NCBI GenBank assembly: GCA_007134675.1
Contig: SLKJ01000085.1
Location: 1-52,886, forward strand
Direction of reading: 5' to 3'
Origin: Bacteroidales bacterium
GTDB lineage: Bacteria > Bacteroidota > Bacteroidia > Bacteroidales > PUMT01
Length of the DNA: 52,886 nucleotides
Part shown: in pieces, positions 10,067 to 22,374 of the stretch
Position numbering within the stretch: position 1 is the stretch's first letter
How the letters are laid out: each line of letters starts with the position of its first letter
The notes under the pieces: generated by a model
Database searches by the model: none
What the model was told of the DNA's origin: nothing
Seen by the model: only the letters and a program-made list of their open reading frames with translations
Program-made: the position numbers and the translations under genes

Positions 10067-10342
10067 ATAAAATGTCTGAAATGGTTCTTGTAAAGGTAAA
10101 GAATGAGAATGATATTCAGCAATGAAAATAATTATAAATATTTAACTATGCAGGTCAGCTATCGCAAGATGGAAGAATTGGTGATTATTGAAATTGTTAT
10201 AAGCCACAGAAAGCTTTCTTTTTGATCAATAAAATTTTAAAATAAATATCAAAAGGATTACATTTGCCGAGAATATTAAACTCACAGTATTTTAGTTTAC
10301 TGCTGTTTCATAATTAAACAAAGATTCATTACAGGATAAAAA

Positions 10343-11035
10343 ATGGCTAAAAAGAAAAAATCCGATGCTGAAGAACCAATAGAAGGAGTAGAAAATCTCC
10401 TTGGTAAAACAGAGCAGTATATTGAAGAAAACCAGAAAAGCCTGACAATAATTGTTGTTGCCATAGTGGTTGTCGTTTTGGGTTACCTGGGGTACAGAAA
10501 CCTCTATGTTGCTCCCCTTGAACAGGAAGCAAGGTCACAGATCTTTATGGCTGAAAGATATTTTGAGCGTGATTCCTTCTATATTGCCCTTTATGGCGAT
10601 GGCAACTATCCCGGCTTTATCGATATAATAGAAGACTACAGTGTCACCAGGGTAGCCAATCTTGCCCGGTATTATGCCGGAATATCCTACCTAAGGTTGG
10701 AAGAGTACCAAAATGCCATTGATTATCTCACAAGTTTTGATTCAAGGGACCAGTTGGTGTCATCGGTTGCTCTTGGTGCTGTTGGCGATGCCTGGGTAGA
10801 ACTGGGTGAACTGGAAAGAGCAGCCTCTTTCTATGTCAAGGCAGCAAGACGCAGGCCAAATCAATTTACCTCTCCCATATTCTGGATGAAGGCCGGGCAG
10901 GTATATGAAGAACTCGGAAAATACAGCAGAGCCCTTGAAGCTTATGAGAACATAAGGGATGAGTATCCCGAAACAACCGAGGGAAGACAGGTTGAGAAGT
11001 ATATTGCAAGGGTGCAGCTTAAAATGGACCGCTAA
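10343..11035 (+). CDS. Membrane-anchored tetratricopeptide repeat protein
   Basis: 230 aa; one TM segment (LTIIVVAIVVVVLGYLGYRNLYV) followed by TPR-like helices. Confidence 0.82.
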   Translation: MAKKKKSDAEEPIEGVENLLGKTEQYIEENQKSLTIIVVAIVVVVLGYLGYRNLYVAPLEQEARSQIFMAERYFERDSFYIALYGDGNYPGFIDIIEDYSVTRVANLARYYAGISYLRLEEYQNAIDYLTSFDSRDQLVSSVALGAVGDAWVELGELERAASFYVKAARRRPNQFTSPIFWMKAGQVYEELGKYSRALEAYENIRDEYPETTEGRQVEKYIARVQLKMDR

Positions 11036-11113
11036 CCTTTAACTTCTTTTACCTTTCTGCGAATTAACCATCCCGGATAAAAAAAATGCAAAAAAGTTAA
11101 CCCTTTAAATATT

Positions 11114-11623
11114 GTGATAATGGGAACCGGTCTGAGAAGTTTATCCGAACATAATCCGGATGATTTGCCCAGCGCAGAGGATATGATATTTGGAATCGTT
11201 GTTTCTGAATGGAACAGCGAGGTGACCTCCGCGATGCTTGAAAAAACGATTGACACCCTTACAGCAAGAGGCGCTGACAGAGAGGATATAATTATCAGAC
11301 ATGTCCCCGGCAGCTTCGAGCTTACCCTTGGGGCACAACTTATGGCAGAAAACGAAATACTTGATGCCATTATCTGCCTGGGATGTGTAATTCAGGGCGA
11401 AACGCGCCATTTCGACTTTATCTGCCAGGGGGTGACCTATGGTATTACCGATCTGAACATGAACTACAATATGCCCTTTATATTCGGCGTACTTACCACC
11501 GATAACCTGGAGCAGGCAATTGACCGGGCCGGTGGCAAACATGGAAATAAGGGCGAAGAGGCAGCCATAACCGCAATTAGGATGGTTGCATTGCAAAGGG
11601 ATCTGGAGGAAGAAAAGACATGA
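11114..11623 (+). CDS. ribH: 6,7-dimethyl-8-ribityllumazine synthase
   Basis: HVPGSFELTLGAQ, AIICLGCVIQGETRHFDFIC and FGVLTTDNLEQAIDRAGGKHGNKGEEAA. The listed start is GTG (11114); an ATG lies at 11120. Confidence 0.95.
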   Translation: MIMGTGLRSLSEHNPDDLPSAEDMIFGIVVSEWNSEVTSAMLEKTIDTLTARGADREDIIIRHVPGSFELTLGAQLMAENEILDAIICLGCVIQGETRHFDFICQGVTYGITDLNMNYNMPFIFGVLTTDNLEQAIDRAGGKHGNKGEEAAITAIRMVALQRDLEEEKT

Positions 11624-11744
11624 AATATTCATGCCCTGTGAATCAGTCTGAAAAGATCATCACAACCATTCCTGTAATCACCAGTTAGTTAAGTGATGAA
11701 AACTTTTTTTATCAAATAATAATCGAGACAAAAATAAAAATATG

Positions 11745-11752
11745 TATTTTTG
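11745..11752 (+). promoter_or_regulatory. Candidate Bacteroidetes -7 box (TAnnTTTG) upstream of carA
   Basis: TATTTTTG at 11745-11752 matches the TAnnTTTG consensus, about 70 nt upstream of the carA ATG. No clear -33 element found. Confidence 0.4.
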
Positions 11753-11820
11753 AACCCCGGATCATATAACCTTTCCCTGTTGTTACAAAAAACAGAGGAG
11801 AGAAATTCAAAAATCACCAA

Positions 11821-12939
11821 ATGACCGGGAAACTATTAAATTCCAACACTTCTTCAGGAGAGCTTAACCAGACCATTCAGCTAATTTTAAAGGATGGAAC
11901 CGTTTTCAGCGGTAAATCTTTTGGGTATCGCCAGAGCCTGTCGGGAGAAGTGGTATTCAACACAGCTATGTCCGGATATCCGGAAAGCCTTACAGACCCT
12001 TCATACGAGGGACAAATTCTTGTTCTTACATATCCCCTCATAGGTAACTATGGCGTTCCACCCATGCATAGAGATAACGACCTTATTAGATATTTTGAAT
12101 CAGAAAAAATCCATATTAAGGCACTTGTAATATCGGAGTACTCAGTGGACAGCAGTCACTGGAATTCATGGAAAACCTTGTCCAGATGGCTTATAGAAAA
12201 CAAGATACCAGCGGTTGCCGGGGTTGATACCAGGGCTCTCACGGTCCATCTCCGCGAACAGGGAGTAATGCCGGGAAAACTTATTTTCGATAATATAGAT
12301 ACCGAGTTTGTTGAATATGACAAACTGAATATGGTCGAGAGGGTAAGCACCAAGAAAATTATCAGCTACGGAAAAGGAAAATATAAGATAGTACTGGTTG
12401 ATTGCGGCGTGAAGGCCAACATAATCAGGAGACTTTTGCACCGTGACACTACTGTTATCAAGGTCCCCTGGAATTACAACTATCTTGAGATGGAGTATGA
12501 CGGACTTTTCATATCTAATGGCCCGGGTGACCCGAAAATACTGACACCTGCTATTGAAAACCTTTCAAAAGCTCTTGAGGGAGATAAACCCGTCTTCGGG
12601 ATATGTCTCGGGAATCAACTCATGGCGATGGCTGCCGGAGGAAAAACCTACAAGCTTCCATATGGCCATCGCAGCCACAACCAGCCGGTCAGGCTGAAAA
12701 AAACACACAGGTGCTTCATAACTTCCCAAAATCACGGATATGCAAATGATGCCGGATCTCTTGGCAATGATTGGGAGGAAATGTTTGTAAATCTGAATGA
12801 TAACACCAACGAGGGAATAAGACATAAAACAAAACCCTTCTTTTCCACACAATTTCATCCGGAAGCATCCAGTGGACCAACGGACACTGATTTCCTGTTC
12901 GACGATTTTCTGGAAATGATCAAAAAAAGTAAAAAATGA
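11821..12939 (+). CDS. carA: Carbamoyl-phosphate synthase small (glutaminase) subunit
   Basis: LILKDGTVFSGKSFG, YEGQILVLTYPLIGNYGVPP, VFGICLGNQLMA, FSTQFHPEASSGP. Confidence 0.96.
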   Translation: MTGKLLNSNTSSGELNQTIQLILKDGTVFSGKSFGYRQSLSGEVVFNTAMSGYPESLTDPSYEGQILVLTYPLIGNYGVPPMHRDNDLIRYFESEKIHIKALVISEYSVDSSHWNSWKTLSRWLIENKIPAVAGVDTRALTVHLREQGVMPGKLIFDNIDTEFVEYDKLNMVERVSTKKIISYGKGKYKIVLVDCGVKANIIRRLLHRDTTVIKVPWNYNYLEMEYDGLFISNGPGDPKILTPAIENLSKALEGDKPVFGICLGNQLMAMAAGGKTYKLPYGHRSHNQPVRLKKTHRCFITSQNHGYANDAGSLGNDWEEMFVNLNDNTNEGIRHKTKPFFSTQFHPEASSGPTDTDFLFDDFLEMIKKSKK

Positions 12940-15900
12940 GTATCCGCAAAAAAATCAATAAAGTACTGGTAATCGGCTCAGGTGCATTAAAAATCGGTGA
13001 AGCAGGAGAATTTGACTATTCAGGTTCGCAGGCCCTGAAAGCCCTTAAAGAAGAAGGCATCACAACCGTGCTTATCAATCCCAATATTGCAACGGTACAA
13101 ACATCTGAAAGTATCGCAGATATAATCTATTTTCTTCCGGTAACCCCATTTTTTGTAGAAAAAGTTATCAAAAAAGAGAAGCCTCAGGGTATCCTTCTGG
13201 CCTTCGGGGGACAAACGGCGCTGAATTGCGGTGTCAGCCTCTATCAGACCGGTGTTCTTAAAAAGTATAAGGTCAGTGTTCTGGGCACACCGGTTGAAGC
13301 AATAATTAATACAGAGGACAGGGAGCTTTTCGTGCAAAAGCTCAATGAGATAAATGTCAAATCCATAAGCAGTACAGCGGTAACCAATATAAAAGATGCA
13401 AAAACAGCAGCTGAAAAACTTGGATATCCGGTTATTATAAGGGCCGGATATGCACTGGGAGGCCAGGGCAGCGGGTTCTGCAATAATTCTGATGAACTTG
13501 AAAATCTGGCTGTCAAGGCATTTTCGCACACTTCACAGATACTTGTTGAAAAATCACTTAAGGGTTGGAAAGAAGTTGAATATGAGGTGGTAAGGGATAA
13601 ATATGACAATTGTATCACGGTATGTAATATGGAAAACTTTGATCCCCTTGGCATACATACCGGTGAAAGTATTGTCGTGGCTCCGTCACAAACCCTTAAC
13701 AATAATGAATATCACAAGCTGCGTGAAATAGCAATCAGCATTGTAAAGCATGTGGGTATTATAGGCGAGTGCAATGTACAGTATGCTCTGGACCCTAAAT
13801 CAGAAGATTACCGGGTAATTGAGGTTAACGCCAGATTATCCAGATCCAGTGCATTAGCCTCTAAAGCTACCGGTTATCCGCTTGCATTTGTGGCAGCCAA
13901 ACTTGCGTTGGGATACGGGCTGTATGAACTGAAGAATATGGTTACCCGGACTACCCCTGCTTTTTTTGAGCCGGCTCTTGATTATGTGGTGGTTAAGATA
14001 CCAAGGTGGGATCTTGGAAAGTTCAGGGGTGTCTCGAAAGAGATAGGCAGCAGCATGAAAAGTGTAGGCGAGGTAATGTCCATTGGACGTAATTTTGAAG
14101 AAGCCATCCAGAAAGCCCTTCGTATGATTGGTCAGGGTATGCACGGGTTTGTTGAAAACAGGGAGCTGGAAACCGACGTACGGGGAGAGATTGAGAATCT
14201 GCTCTCAAATCCCACCGACATGCGAATCTTCATTATTTCCATGGCCCTGAGGCACAACTTTACAGTTGATGAGATACATGAGCTGACAAAGATAGACAGA
14301 TGGTTCCTTTATAAACTGAAAAACATTACCGATATCCATTTTCTCATTTCTCCATACAGCCGGATTGAGGATCTACCCCGGGGACTCCTTTCTGAGGCGA
14401 AAAAAGCAGGATTCTCCGATTTCCAGCTGGCCAGGGCTCTTTCCAAAAACACCGGAGACAAGGCGACAGAATACTCTCTGCATGTAAGAGAATACAGAAA
14501 AAAAATTGGAATTCTGCCGGTTGTAAAGCAAATAGATACACTGGCCGCTGAATTTCCGGCCCAGACCAACTATCTGTACGTTACCTACCACGGCTCAGAA
14601 AATGACTCCCTGAAAAAAGAGGGTAAAAAATCAGTCATGGTACTGGGATCAGGTGCATACCGCATAGGGAGCAGTGTAGAGTTTGACTGGTGCAGTGTGA
14701 ATGCAGTGGAAACTATACGGAAGAGCGGACTGCGGTCGGTAATGATCAATTATAACCCTGAAACGGTAAGCACCGATTACGATGTTTGCGATGCACTCTA
14801 TTTTGATGAGCTCACATATGAAAGAGTTATGGATATCGCTGAGCTGGAAAATCCATTGGGTGTAATAGTTTCTGTCGGGGGACAAATTCCGAACAACCTT
14901 GCCATGCGCCTACATAATGGCGGGATCAGGATACTGGGCACCAGTCCCCAATCCATCGACCAGGCAGAGGATCGTTATAAATTCTCTTCAATGCTTGATT
15001 CACAGGGGATCGACCAACCAAGGTGGAAAGAGCTTACCACTGCTAAAGATATCCACAGGTTCGCCGGTGAGGTGGGCTATCCGTTGCTTGTCCGTCCCTC
15101 CTATGTACTATCGGGAGCCGCTATGAATGTGGTATCAAATGCTGATGAACTGGACCATTTCCTTGAACTGGCGGCTAATGTATCAAAACAATACCCGGTA
15201 GTTGTTTCTGAGTTTATTGAAAATGCAAAGGAGATTGAGTTCGATGCAGTGGCTGATAATGGGGAGGTTCTGGTTTATGCTATATCCGAACATGTTGAAT
15301 TTGCCGGAGTACACTCCGGAGATGCCACTATCGTATTCCCCCCTCAGAAGCTTTACCTGGAGACAACACGCAGGATCAAACGTATCTCCAAAATGATAGC
15401 AAAAGAGCTCAGTATTTCCGGCCCTTTCAATATTCAGTTCCTGGCACGCGACAATGATATCAAGGTAATAGAATGCAACCTCAGGGCATCCCGCAGCTTT
15501 CCGTTTGTCTCCAAGGTACTTAAATGCAACCTTATAGAAATTGCTACACAAGTAATGCTGGGGCAGAAGGTGGAAAAGCCGTCCAAATCACTTTTCGAAC
15601 TGGATTATGTTGGAGTTAAGGCACCACAGTTTTCGTTTTCAAGACTTCAGAAAGCCGATCCGGTTTTAGGTGTAGAGATGGGATCAACTGGTGAAGTAGG
15701 CTGTCTTGGCGAGGACTATTATGAAGCCATTCTCAATGCAATGCTTTCGGTGGGTCACAGAATACCGGCAAAAAATATTCTTCTTTCAACGGGACCGCCC
15801 CGCTCAAAGATCGAAATGCTCATCAGTACCCGCATGCTGCATGAAAGGGGGTACAAGCTTTTTGGAACCAGAGGCACACAGAAGTTTCTCAAAGATAATG

Positions 15901-16172
15901 ATATACCTTGCACACTTCTTCACTGGCCTGATGAGGATAAACATCCGAACACGCTGGATTATCTGAAAAACAAAAAAATAGATCTTGTTATTAACATACC
16001 CAAGAACCTCTCATCCGGAGAGCTATATAACGACTACCACATCAGGCGCGCTGCGATAGATTTTAACATACCCCTTATCACCAACGCCAGACTGGCTTCG
16101 GCTTTTATATATGCAATCTGCAGGCTGAAGCCCGATGATATTGCCATAAAAAGCTGGAATGAGTATCAGTGA
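12936..16172 (+). CDS. carB: Carbamoyl-phosphate synthase large subunit
   Basis: 1078 aa with duplicated ATP-grasp halves (GEAGEFDYSGSQALKAL; GSSVEFDWCSVNAVETIRKSG). 4-nt ATGA overlap with carA. Confidence 0.97.
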   Translation: MSIRKKINKVLVIGSGALKIGEAGEFDYSGSQALKALKEEGITTVLINPNIATVQTSESIADIIYFLPVTPFFVEKVIKKEKPQGILLAFGGQTALNCGVSLYQTGVLKKYKVSVLGTPVEAIINTEDRELFVQKLNEINVKSISSTAVTNIKDAKTAAEKLGYPVIIRAGYALGGQGSGFCNNSDELENLAVKAFSHTSQILVEKSLKGWKEVEYEVVRDKYDNCITVCNMENFDPLGIHTGESIVVAPSQTLNNNEYHKLREIAISIVKHVGIIGECNVQYALDPKSEDYRVIEVNARLSRSSALASKATGYPLAFVAAKLALGYGLYELKNMVTRTTPAFFEPALDYVVVKIPRWDLGKFRGVSKEIGSSMKSVGEVMSIGRNFEEAIQKALRMIGQGMHGFVENRELETDVRGEIENLLSNPTDMRIFIISMALRHNFTVDEIHELTKIDRWFLYKLKNITDIHFLISPYSRIEDLPRGLLSEAKKAGFSDFQLARALSKNTGDKATEYSLHVREYRKKIGILPVVKQIDTLAAEFPAQTNYLYVTYHGSENDSLKKEGKKSVMVLGSGAYRIGSSVEFDWCSVNAVETIRKSGLRSVMINYNPETVSTDYDVCDALYFDELTYERVMDIAELENPLGVIVSVGGQIPNNLAMRLHNGGIRILGTSPQSIDQAEDRYKFSSMLDSQGIDQPRWKELTTAKDIHRFAGEVGYPLLVRPSYVLSGAAMNVVSNADELDHFLELAANVSKQYPVVVSEFIENAKEIEFDAVADNGEVLVYAISEHVEFAGVHSGDATIVFPPQKLYLETTRRIKRISKMIAKELSISGPFNIQFLARDNDIKVIECNLRASRSFPFVSKVLKCNLIEIATQVMLGQKVEKPSKSLFELDYVGVKAPQFSFSRLQKADPVLGVEMGSTGEVGCLGEDYYEAILNAMLSVGHRIPAKNILLSTGPPRSKIEMLISTRMLHERGYKLFGTRGTQKFLKDNDIPCTLLHWPDEDKHPNTLDYLKNKKIDLVINIPKNLSSGELYNDYHIRRAAIDFNIPLITNARLASAFIYAICRLKPDDIAIKSWNEYQ

Positions 16173-16241
16173 GCATCTCTTCCCGGTAACCTTCCGGCAC
16201 AGATTCCCGTAAAAGTTAAAACAATTACAAAATACGGGAAA

Positions 16242-16709
16242 ATGGGTATATTTCAGAAAATATCTGCAATTATCGCTATAATGGCTGTATTTGCATTCAC
16301 AGCCTGTAAAAAGGATCAGAACTGCTCTCTCCATCCTGAAGCTTTCCGCTTCAGCATAATTGACCTGGAAACCGGTAATGATCTTCTTGCTTCGGGTGCC
16401 TATTCAAAAGACAATATCGGGATCCATTATTTCTACAATAACCAGAAACAGGAACTGATTGTCAACAAAGAACCCAATCCTGACACTATTTTTATTGAAA
16501 TGACATCTGCACAGCTGCCAATGGTGAGCCTTACCGGAAGGAGCGAAATATTTTACCTGGTTCTGAATTCCCGGGAAACCGATACCCTTACGGTTATTAT
16601 GGGTAATGAAAAACGGAATGGATGTAACTTCCATCCCTATTCCGTGGTAAAGCATAACGGGAAAAATCTTACTGTAGCAGAAGGGAAGGCCTTCATTCTT
16701 AAAAAATAG
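16242..16709 (+). CDS. Hypothetical lipoprotein
   Basis: Signal peptide with lipobox: MGIFQKISAIIAIMAVFAFTACKKDQ; no recognised domain. Confidence 0.65.
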   Translation: MGIFQKISAIIAIMAVFAFTACKKDQNCSLHPEAFRFSIIDLETGNDLLASGAYSKDNIGIHYFYNNQKQELIVNKEPNPDTIFIEMTSAQLPMVSLTGRSEIFYLVLNSRETDTLTVIMGNEKRNGCNFHPYSVVKHNGKNLTVAEGKAFILKK

Positions 16710-16710
16710 G

Positions 16711-16735
16711 CCTGGTTCTACCTCCTCGAACCGGG
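16711..16735. terminator. Putative bidirectional hairpin terminator between the lipoprotein gene and yidC
   Basis: CCTGGTTC (16711-16718) pairs with GAACCGGG (16728-16735), followed by TCTTTTCTTTTT on the + strand. Confidence 0.55.
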
Positions 16736-18649
16736 TCTTTTCTTTTTACCTGATTCTTTAACCTTTGGCGGGGGTTTAACGCCCCTTTTCCTTGCCACCT
16801 CCTCAAGCCTCTTCTGAAAATTGGATTTGCTTACCGGCTTCTTTTTGTGTTCATTAAGTCTCCTCAGAAGCTCCTCATCATTAACGAACCGTTTGATTAT
16901 GGCCTGCTGTCCGAAGGTGATGATATTGGTAAGGAAATAATAGTAACTCAATGCTGAGGCAAAATCATTGAAAATGAACAGAAACATCAGCGGCATCATA
17001 TACATCATGGTCTTCATCCCCGGCATCTGACTGGAACCTGCAGTCATCTGCGAATTCATCCTGGTGTAGATAATGGTAGATATGGTCATCAGCAGGGTAA
17101 ACAGACTGACATGATCACCATACCAGGGAATGGTAAAAGGCAGGTCCAGTATGGAGTCATAAGTGGAAAGATCGGTCGCCCAGAGGAAGCTCTCCTGCCT
17201 CAGCTCAAATGAGGTGGGAAAAAACCGAAACATTGCTATCAGTATCGGAAACTGGATAAGCATCGGAAGGCATCCACCCATCGGGTTCACACCTGCCCTT
17301 TTGTAGAGAGCCATAGTTGCCTGCTGCCTTTCCATAGCCTTTTCCTTCGGAATTTTCTCATTTATCTCATCAACCTGGGGCTTTAACACCCTCATCTTGG
17401 AAGTTGAAATATAGGACTTATAGGTAAGAGGGAACAGGATTATCTTTATAAAAATGGTCAGAAAAAGAATGATAATACCATAATTGGAAATATAATTTTC
17501 CAGAAAATTAAATACAGGTATTATCAGAAATCTATTCAGCCATCCAAACAGACCCCAGCCGAGAGGTACCATTTTTTCAAGCTCAAGGTTGTAATCTTTG
17601 GCGGCAAGATATTGCCTGGAATAGGATCTTAGTGTATTGAAATGATTGGGACCGAAATAAAACTGCATCGGAATCATCTCACTTGCAACGTTCTCAAGTG
17701 GAAGACGGATATCGGCAACATAATTTCTCAAATAGCGCCCGTCCTCGATCCTTTCCTGCTGCACTATGGCACTCAAAAAATGATCGTCAGCGATGATAAC
17801 TGAAGAGAAAAATTGTTGCTTGAAAGCTATCCACTTCAGTCGGGTCCTTATTTCCTCCCTGCCGGTGTCAGCACGTTCGGAAAGCTTGTCAATATCATCT
17901 CCATAGAACTTATACTGTATGGTTGAATAATTATTTTCATTCCTGCTTACCCTCTCCTGACCTGGCACGTTGACTTCCCAGAAAAGGTCAATAAAACTGG
18001 CCCCGGCCCCCAGAAGCTGATCCATGCCAACAAGGTTAATGTTGTAGTCAACCGTATAACTATCCGGAGCCAGGCTGTATACATACTCAATATACCTGTC
18101 CTCTCCTGCATAAAGTCTCAGGGCAAGTGTTGCCCCTTCCGTAGCGGCAGGTAACATATCAGGGGGAACTGGCTTAAAATAGAGCCCATTGGTTGAAATG
18201 CTCCTGTTCTGCGAAAAGAAGTTCAGTCCGAAAGAGTTGTCTTCTCCATCAAACAGCATAAGCGGTAGCGAATCCCAGGTCTGAAATTCTTTAAGCTGAA
18301 CTGACCAGGGTCTGCCACCTTTTGAAGAAATACTGAGCTTAAGTTTTTCATTCTCAATTGTATAAATCTCATCCTCCCCTGTCGCTGCCGGCGCGAAAGC
18401 ACCGTAGCGGTCGCGCATTTGATTAATTACATCGACGGTGTCAGGCTCTACTTCGGGCAGCTCTTCAACAACCTCCTCCCTGGTGATCTGCCTGGCCTCT
18501 TCTTCCAGTTGTTGTTGTCTTACGATCTCAAGTGAATCCTGCCTTCGTCTGGCAGCATCTATTTCCTCCTGGGACGGGCGGTTCAGGACACTGAACACGA
18601 TAAGAATCAGTCCTATAAGCACTATCCCTATAATCGAATTTCTATCCAT
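16718..18649 (-). CDS. yidC: Membrane protein insertase YidC
   Basis: MDRNSIIGIVLIGLILIVF N-terminus, large periplasmic domain, conserved insertase core (IFIKIILFPLTYKSYISTSKMRVLKPQ, NPMGGCLPMLIQFPILIAMF). Confidence 0.97.
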   Translation of the reverse strand: MDRNSIIGIVLIGLILIVFSVLNRPSQEEIDAARRRQDSLEIVRQQQLEEEARQITREEVVEELPEVEPDTVDVINQMRDRYGAFAPAATGEDEIYTIENEKLKLSISSKGGRPWSVQLKEFQTWDSLPLMLFDGEDNSFGLNFFSQNRSISTNGLYFKPVPPDMLPAATEGATLALRLYAGEDRYIEYVYSLAPDSYTVDYNINLVGMDQLLGAGASFIDLFWEVNVPGQERVSRNENNYSTIQYKFYGDDIDKLSERADTGREEIRTRLKWIAFKQQFFSSVIIADDHFLSAIVQQERIEDGRYLRNYVADIRLPLENVASEMIPMQFYFGPNHFNTLRSYSRQYLAAKDYNLELEKMVPLGWGLFGWLNRFLIIPVFNFLENYISNYGIIILFLTIFIKIILFPLTYKSYISTSKMRVLKPQVDEINEKIPKEKAMERQQATMALYKRAGVNPMGGCLPMLIQFPILIAMFRFFPTSFELRQESFLWATDLSTYDSILDLPFTIPWYGDHVSLFTLLMTISTIIYTRMNSQMTAGSSQMPGMKTMMYMMPLMFLFIFNDFASALSYYYFLTNIITFGQQAIIKRFVNDEELLRRLNEHKKKPVSKSNFQKRLEEVARKRGVKPPPKVKESGKKKRPGSRR

Positions 18650-18698
18650 AAAAACTTTCTTATTAAAACCTTATTTTCCGCTCCTGTTTATGTTGTCA

Positions 18699-20354
<1,656 letters not shown>

Positions 20355-20364
20355 TTACTTATGT

Positions 20365-22374
20365 TCATCCGTTATCAAGGTCATCTATCATTCTGATCTT
20401 CTCTTCAAGCAGTTCCATCTGCTTTTTACCTTGCTCTATCTTCTCTTTGAACTCGCTGATGGTGGCTTCGGCCGATTTTGATTTGGCAAAAAAACCTATA
20501 TTATTCTCCCAAAGTGTAATATCGTTTTCAAGTTGTCTGAACCTGTTAAGGAATTTTTCCCTTTCAAACTTCAGTTTATTCCAGGCATTGGGCTTTTCCT
20601 TTAAACTATCCAGTTTGTGTCTGAACTTCATCAGGCTCTTCTTTTTGTCATCCATTTTCAGTGCCGCAAAATGCTTATCAAGCGCAGCACGGTAACGTTT
20701 CTGGGTATTTTCTTTTTCCCTGATTGGAACAAAACCTATTGAAACCCACTCACGCTGATACTCCTTAAGTTTACTGAGGTCTTCATCCAGGTTTCCACAT
20801 GATTTAAAATTCTCAATTTTCTCTATAAGTGCCAACTTCTTTTTAAGATTCTCTTGATATTTACTGTCTATATTTGAAAAGAATTCCGACTTACGGTTAA
20901 AAAAGTGATCGCATGCAGCCCTAAACCTTTTCCATGCAGGATCATAATGCTTCCGCGGAACAGGTCCTATCTCTTTCCATCTTTTCTGAAGTTTAATCAG
21001 TTCATCGGTAGTCTTTTTCCAGTCGCTGCTATCCTTAAGCGTCTCTGCATGAACACAGAGATCAAGCTTTTTTTGCAGGTTATCATTTAGATAATCCTTG
21101 TTCTTTGCATAAAACTCTTTTTTTCTTGTAAAAAAACTGTCACAGGCATTCCTGAAACGCTGATATATCTGCGTGTTATATTTCTTAGGCGCAAAACCGA
21201 TTGTTTTCCAGGTTCTCTGCAAATCGATCATCTCCCTGGTCAGCTTCTCAACCTGCCTGAAATTTTCAAACTGCATTTCATTTATACTCTCCGCTTTCTC
21301 ACACAGGACAGTTTTTGTATCAAGATTTTTTTTCTGCCCCTCCTTAATTTTATCAAAATGCTCCTGATGCTTTTTATTTATCTGGTGAGTTACCTCCCGG
21401 AAACGTTCCCAGATGACATCTTTCTGGTCGCGCGGCACGGGGCCAATTTCCCTCCACTGGTCATGATATTTCTGTAGTTGCCTGAAGGCATTGATAATAT
21501 TGTTTTCCAGTAACAGCTCCTCAGCCTTTTCGCACAACTCTATTTTTGCTTCGAGATTTTTTTTAAGGTCAAGGTCTCTTAATTCCTTGTTTATCTTTAT
21601 ATGGTCATAAAAAGTCTCTACATAATGGTGGTAAGTATCCCAAAGATCCTTTAGATTTTGCTGAGGTACCATACCAATCTCATGCCATCTTTTCTGTAAT
21701 TTCCTGAATTCCTGAAAAGTAAGGTTTATATCTTCATTTCTGTTCACCAGCTCCTTGAGATCTTCTATAACCTTGAACTTCTCCTCAAGGTTTGACTGCC
21801 TGGTCTGCTCCAGACCGCGATTATGAGCTGCCTTGGAATGCCTGTACCTACGGTAAAGTTCCTTGAAACGGTTTTCGGCAGGATCTTCGCCGGGTTCAAA
21901 AGCTTCAGCATCTCCTCCCTCCTGCATAAACCTTTTTCTCTTCAGTTCTATCTCCGCTTTATGGCGCTTGTAAAAATTGACCTTGATTACCTCAACGTCT
22001 GTACGTATATTTTGAACAGACCCGGAATCAAGCAGTTCTTCCAGAACTTTCAACAGCTCCTCCTTACTTAAAGACTGAAAATCAACCGGTTTGCCAACTG
22101 ATTTGCCGGACTCATCTTTTTTATCCTCCTCCGGTTTTGATGCCTCAGGTTCACCGGGAGAAGGAGGATCGGTCTCCTCTGATTTGCCGGACTCATCTTT
22201 TTTATCCTCTTCCGGTATTGATGCCTCCGGTTCACCGGGAGAAGGCTTATCGTCTGCAGGTTCCTCCTGAAGTTGTTTTTTCTTTTCAGTGTTATCTTCC
22301 GTATTTCCGGTTTCAATAGCTCTTTTACCGGATTGCCCCTCAGGAGCAGGTCCATTTAAATCCTTCGTAACCAT
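20365..22374 (-). CDS. DUF349 repeat protein with acidic low-complexity N-terminus
   Basis: 669 aa; repeated W(K/R)xIGxVPxx..xxW.RFR..CD.FF motifs typical of DUF349. Confidence 0.9.
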   Translation of the reverse strand: MVTKDLNGPAPEGQSGKRAIETGNTEDNTEKKKQLQEEPADDKPSPGEPEASIPEEDKKDESGKSEETDPPSPGEPEASKPEEDKKDESGKSVGKPVDFQSLSKEELLKVLEELLDSGSVQNIRTDVEVIKVNFYKRHKAEIELKRKRFMQEGGDAEAFEPGEDPAENRFKELYRRYRHSKAAHNRGLEQTRQSNLEEKFKVIEDLKELVNRNEDINLTFQEFRKLQKRWHEIGMVPQQNLKDLWDTYHHYVETFYDHIKINKELRDLDLKKNLEAKIELCEKAEELLLENNIINAFRQLQKYHDQWREIGPVPRDQKDVIWERFREVTHQINKKHQEHFDKIKEGQKKNLDTKTVLCEKAESINEMQFENFRQVEKLTREMIDLQRTWKTIGFAPKKYNTQIYQRFRNACDSFFTRKKEFYAKNKDYLNDNLQKKLDLCVHAETLKDSSDWKKTTDELIKLQKRWKEIGPVPRKHYDPAWKRFRAACDHFFNRKSEFFSNIDSKYQENLKKKLALIEKIENFKSCGNLDEDLSKLKEYQREWVSIGFVPIREKENTQKRYRAALDKHFAALKMDDKKKSLMKFRHKLDSLKEKPNAWNKLKFEREKFLNRFRQLENDITLWENNIGFFAKSKSAEATISEFKEKIEQGKKQMELLEEKIRMIDDLDNG
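22099..22245. repeat. In-frame tandem duplication, 81-bp period (two 66-bp conserved blocks)
   Basis: Blocks 22099-22164 and 22180-22245 are nearly identical. They encode SPGEPEAS(I/K)PEEDKKDESGKS twice. Confidence 0.88.

Noticed and set aside
13020-13702. Overlapping minus-strand ORFs within carB
   Set aside because: Shadow ORFs antisense to strongly conserved carB; no recognisable motifs.
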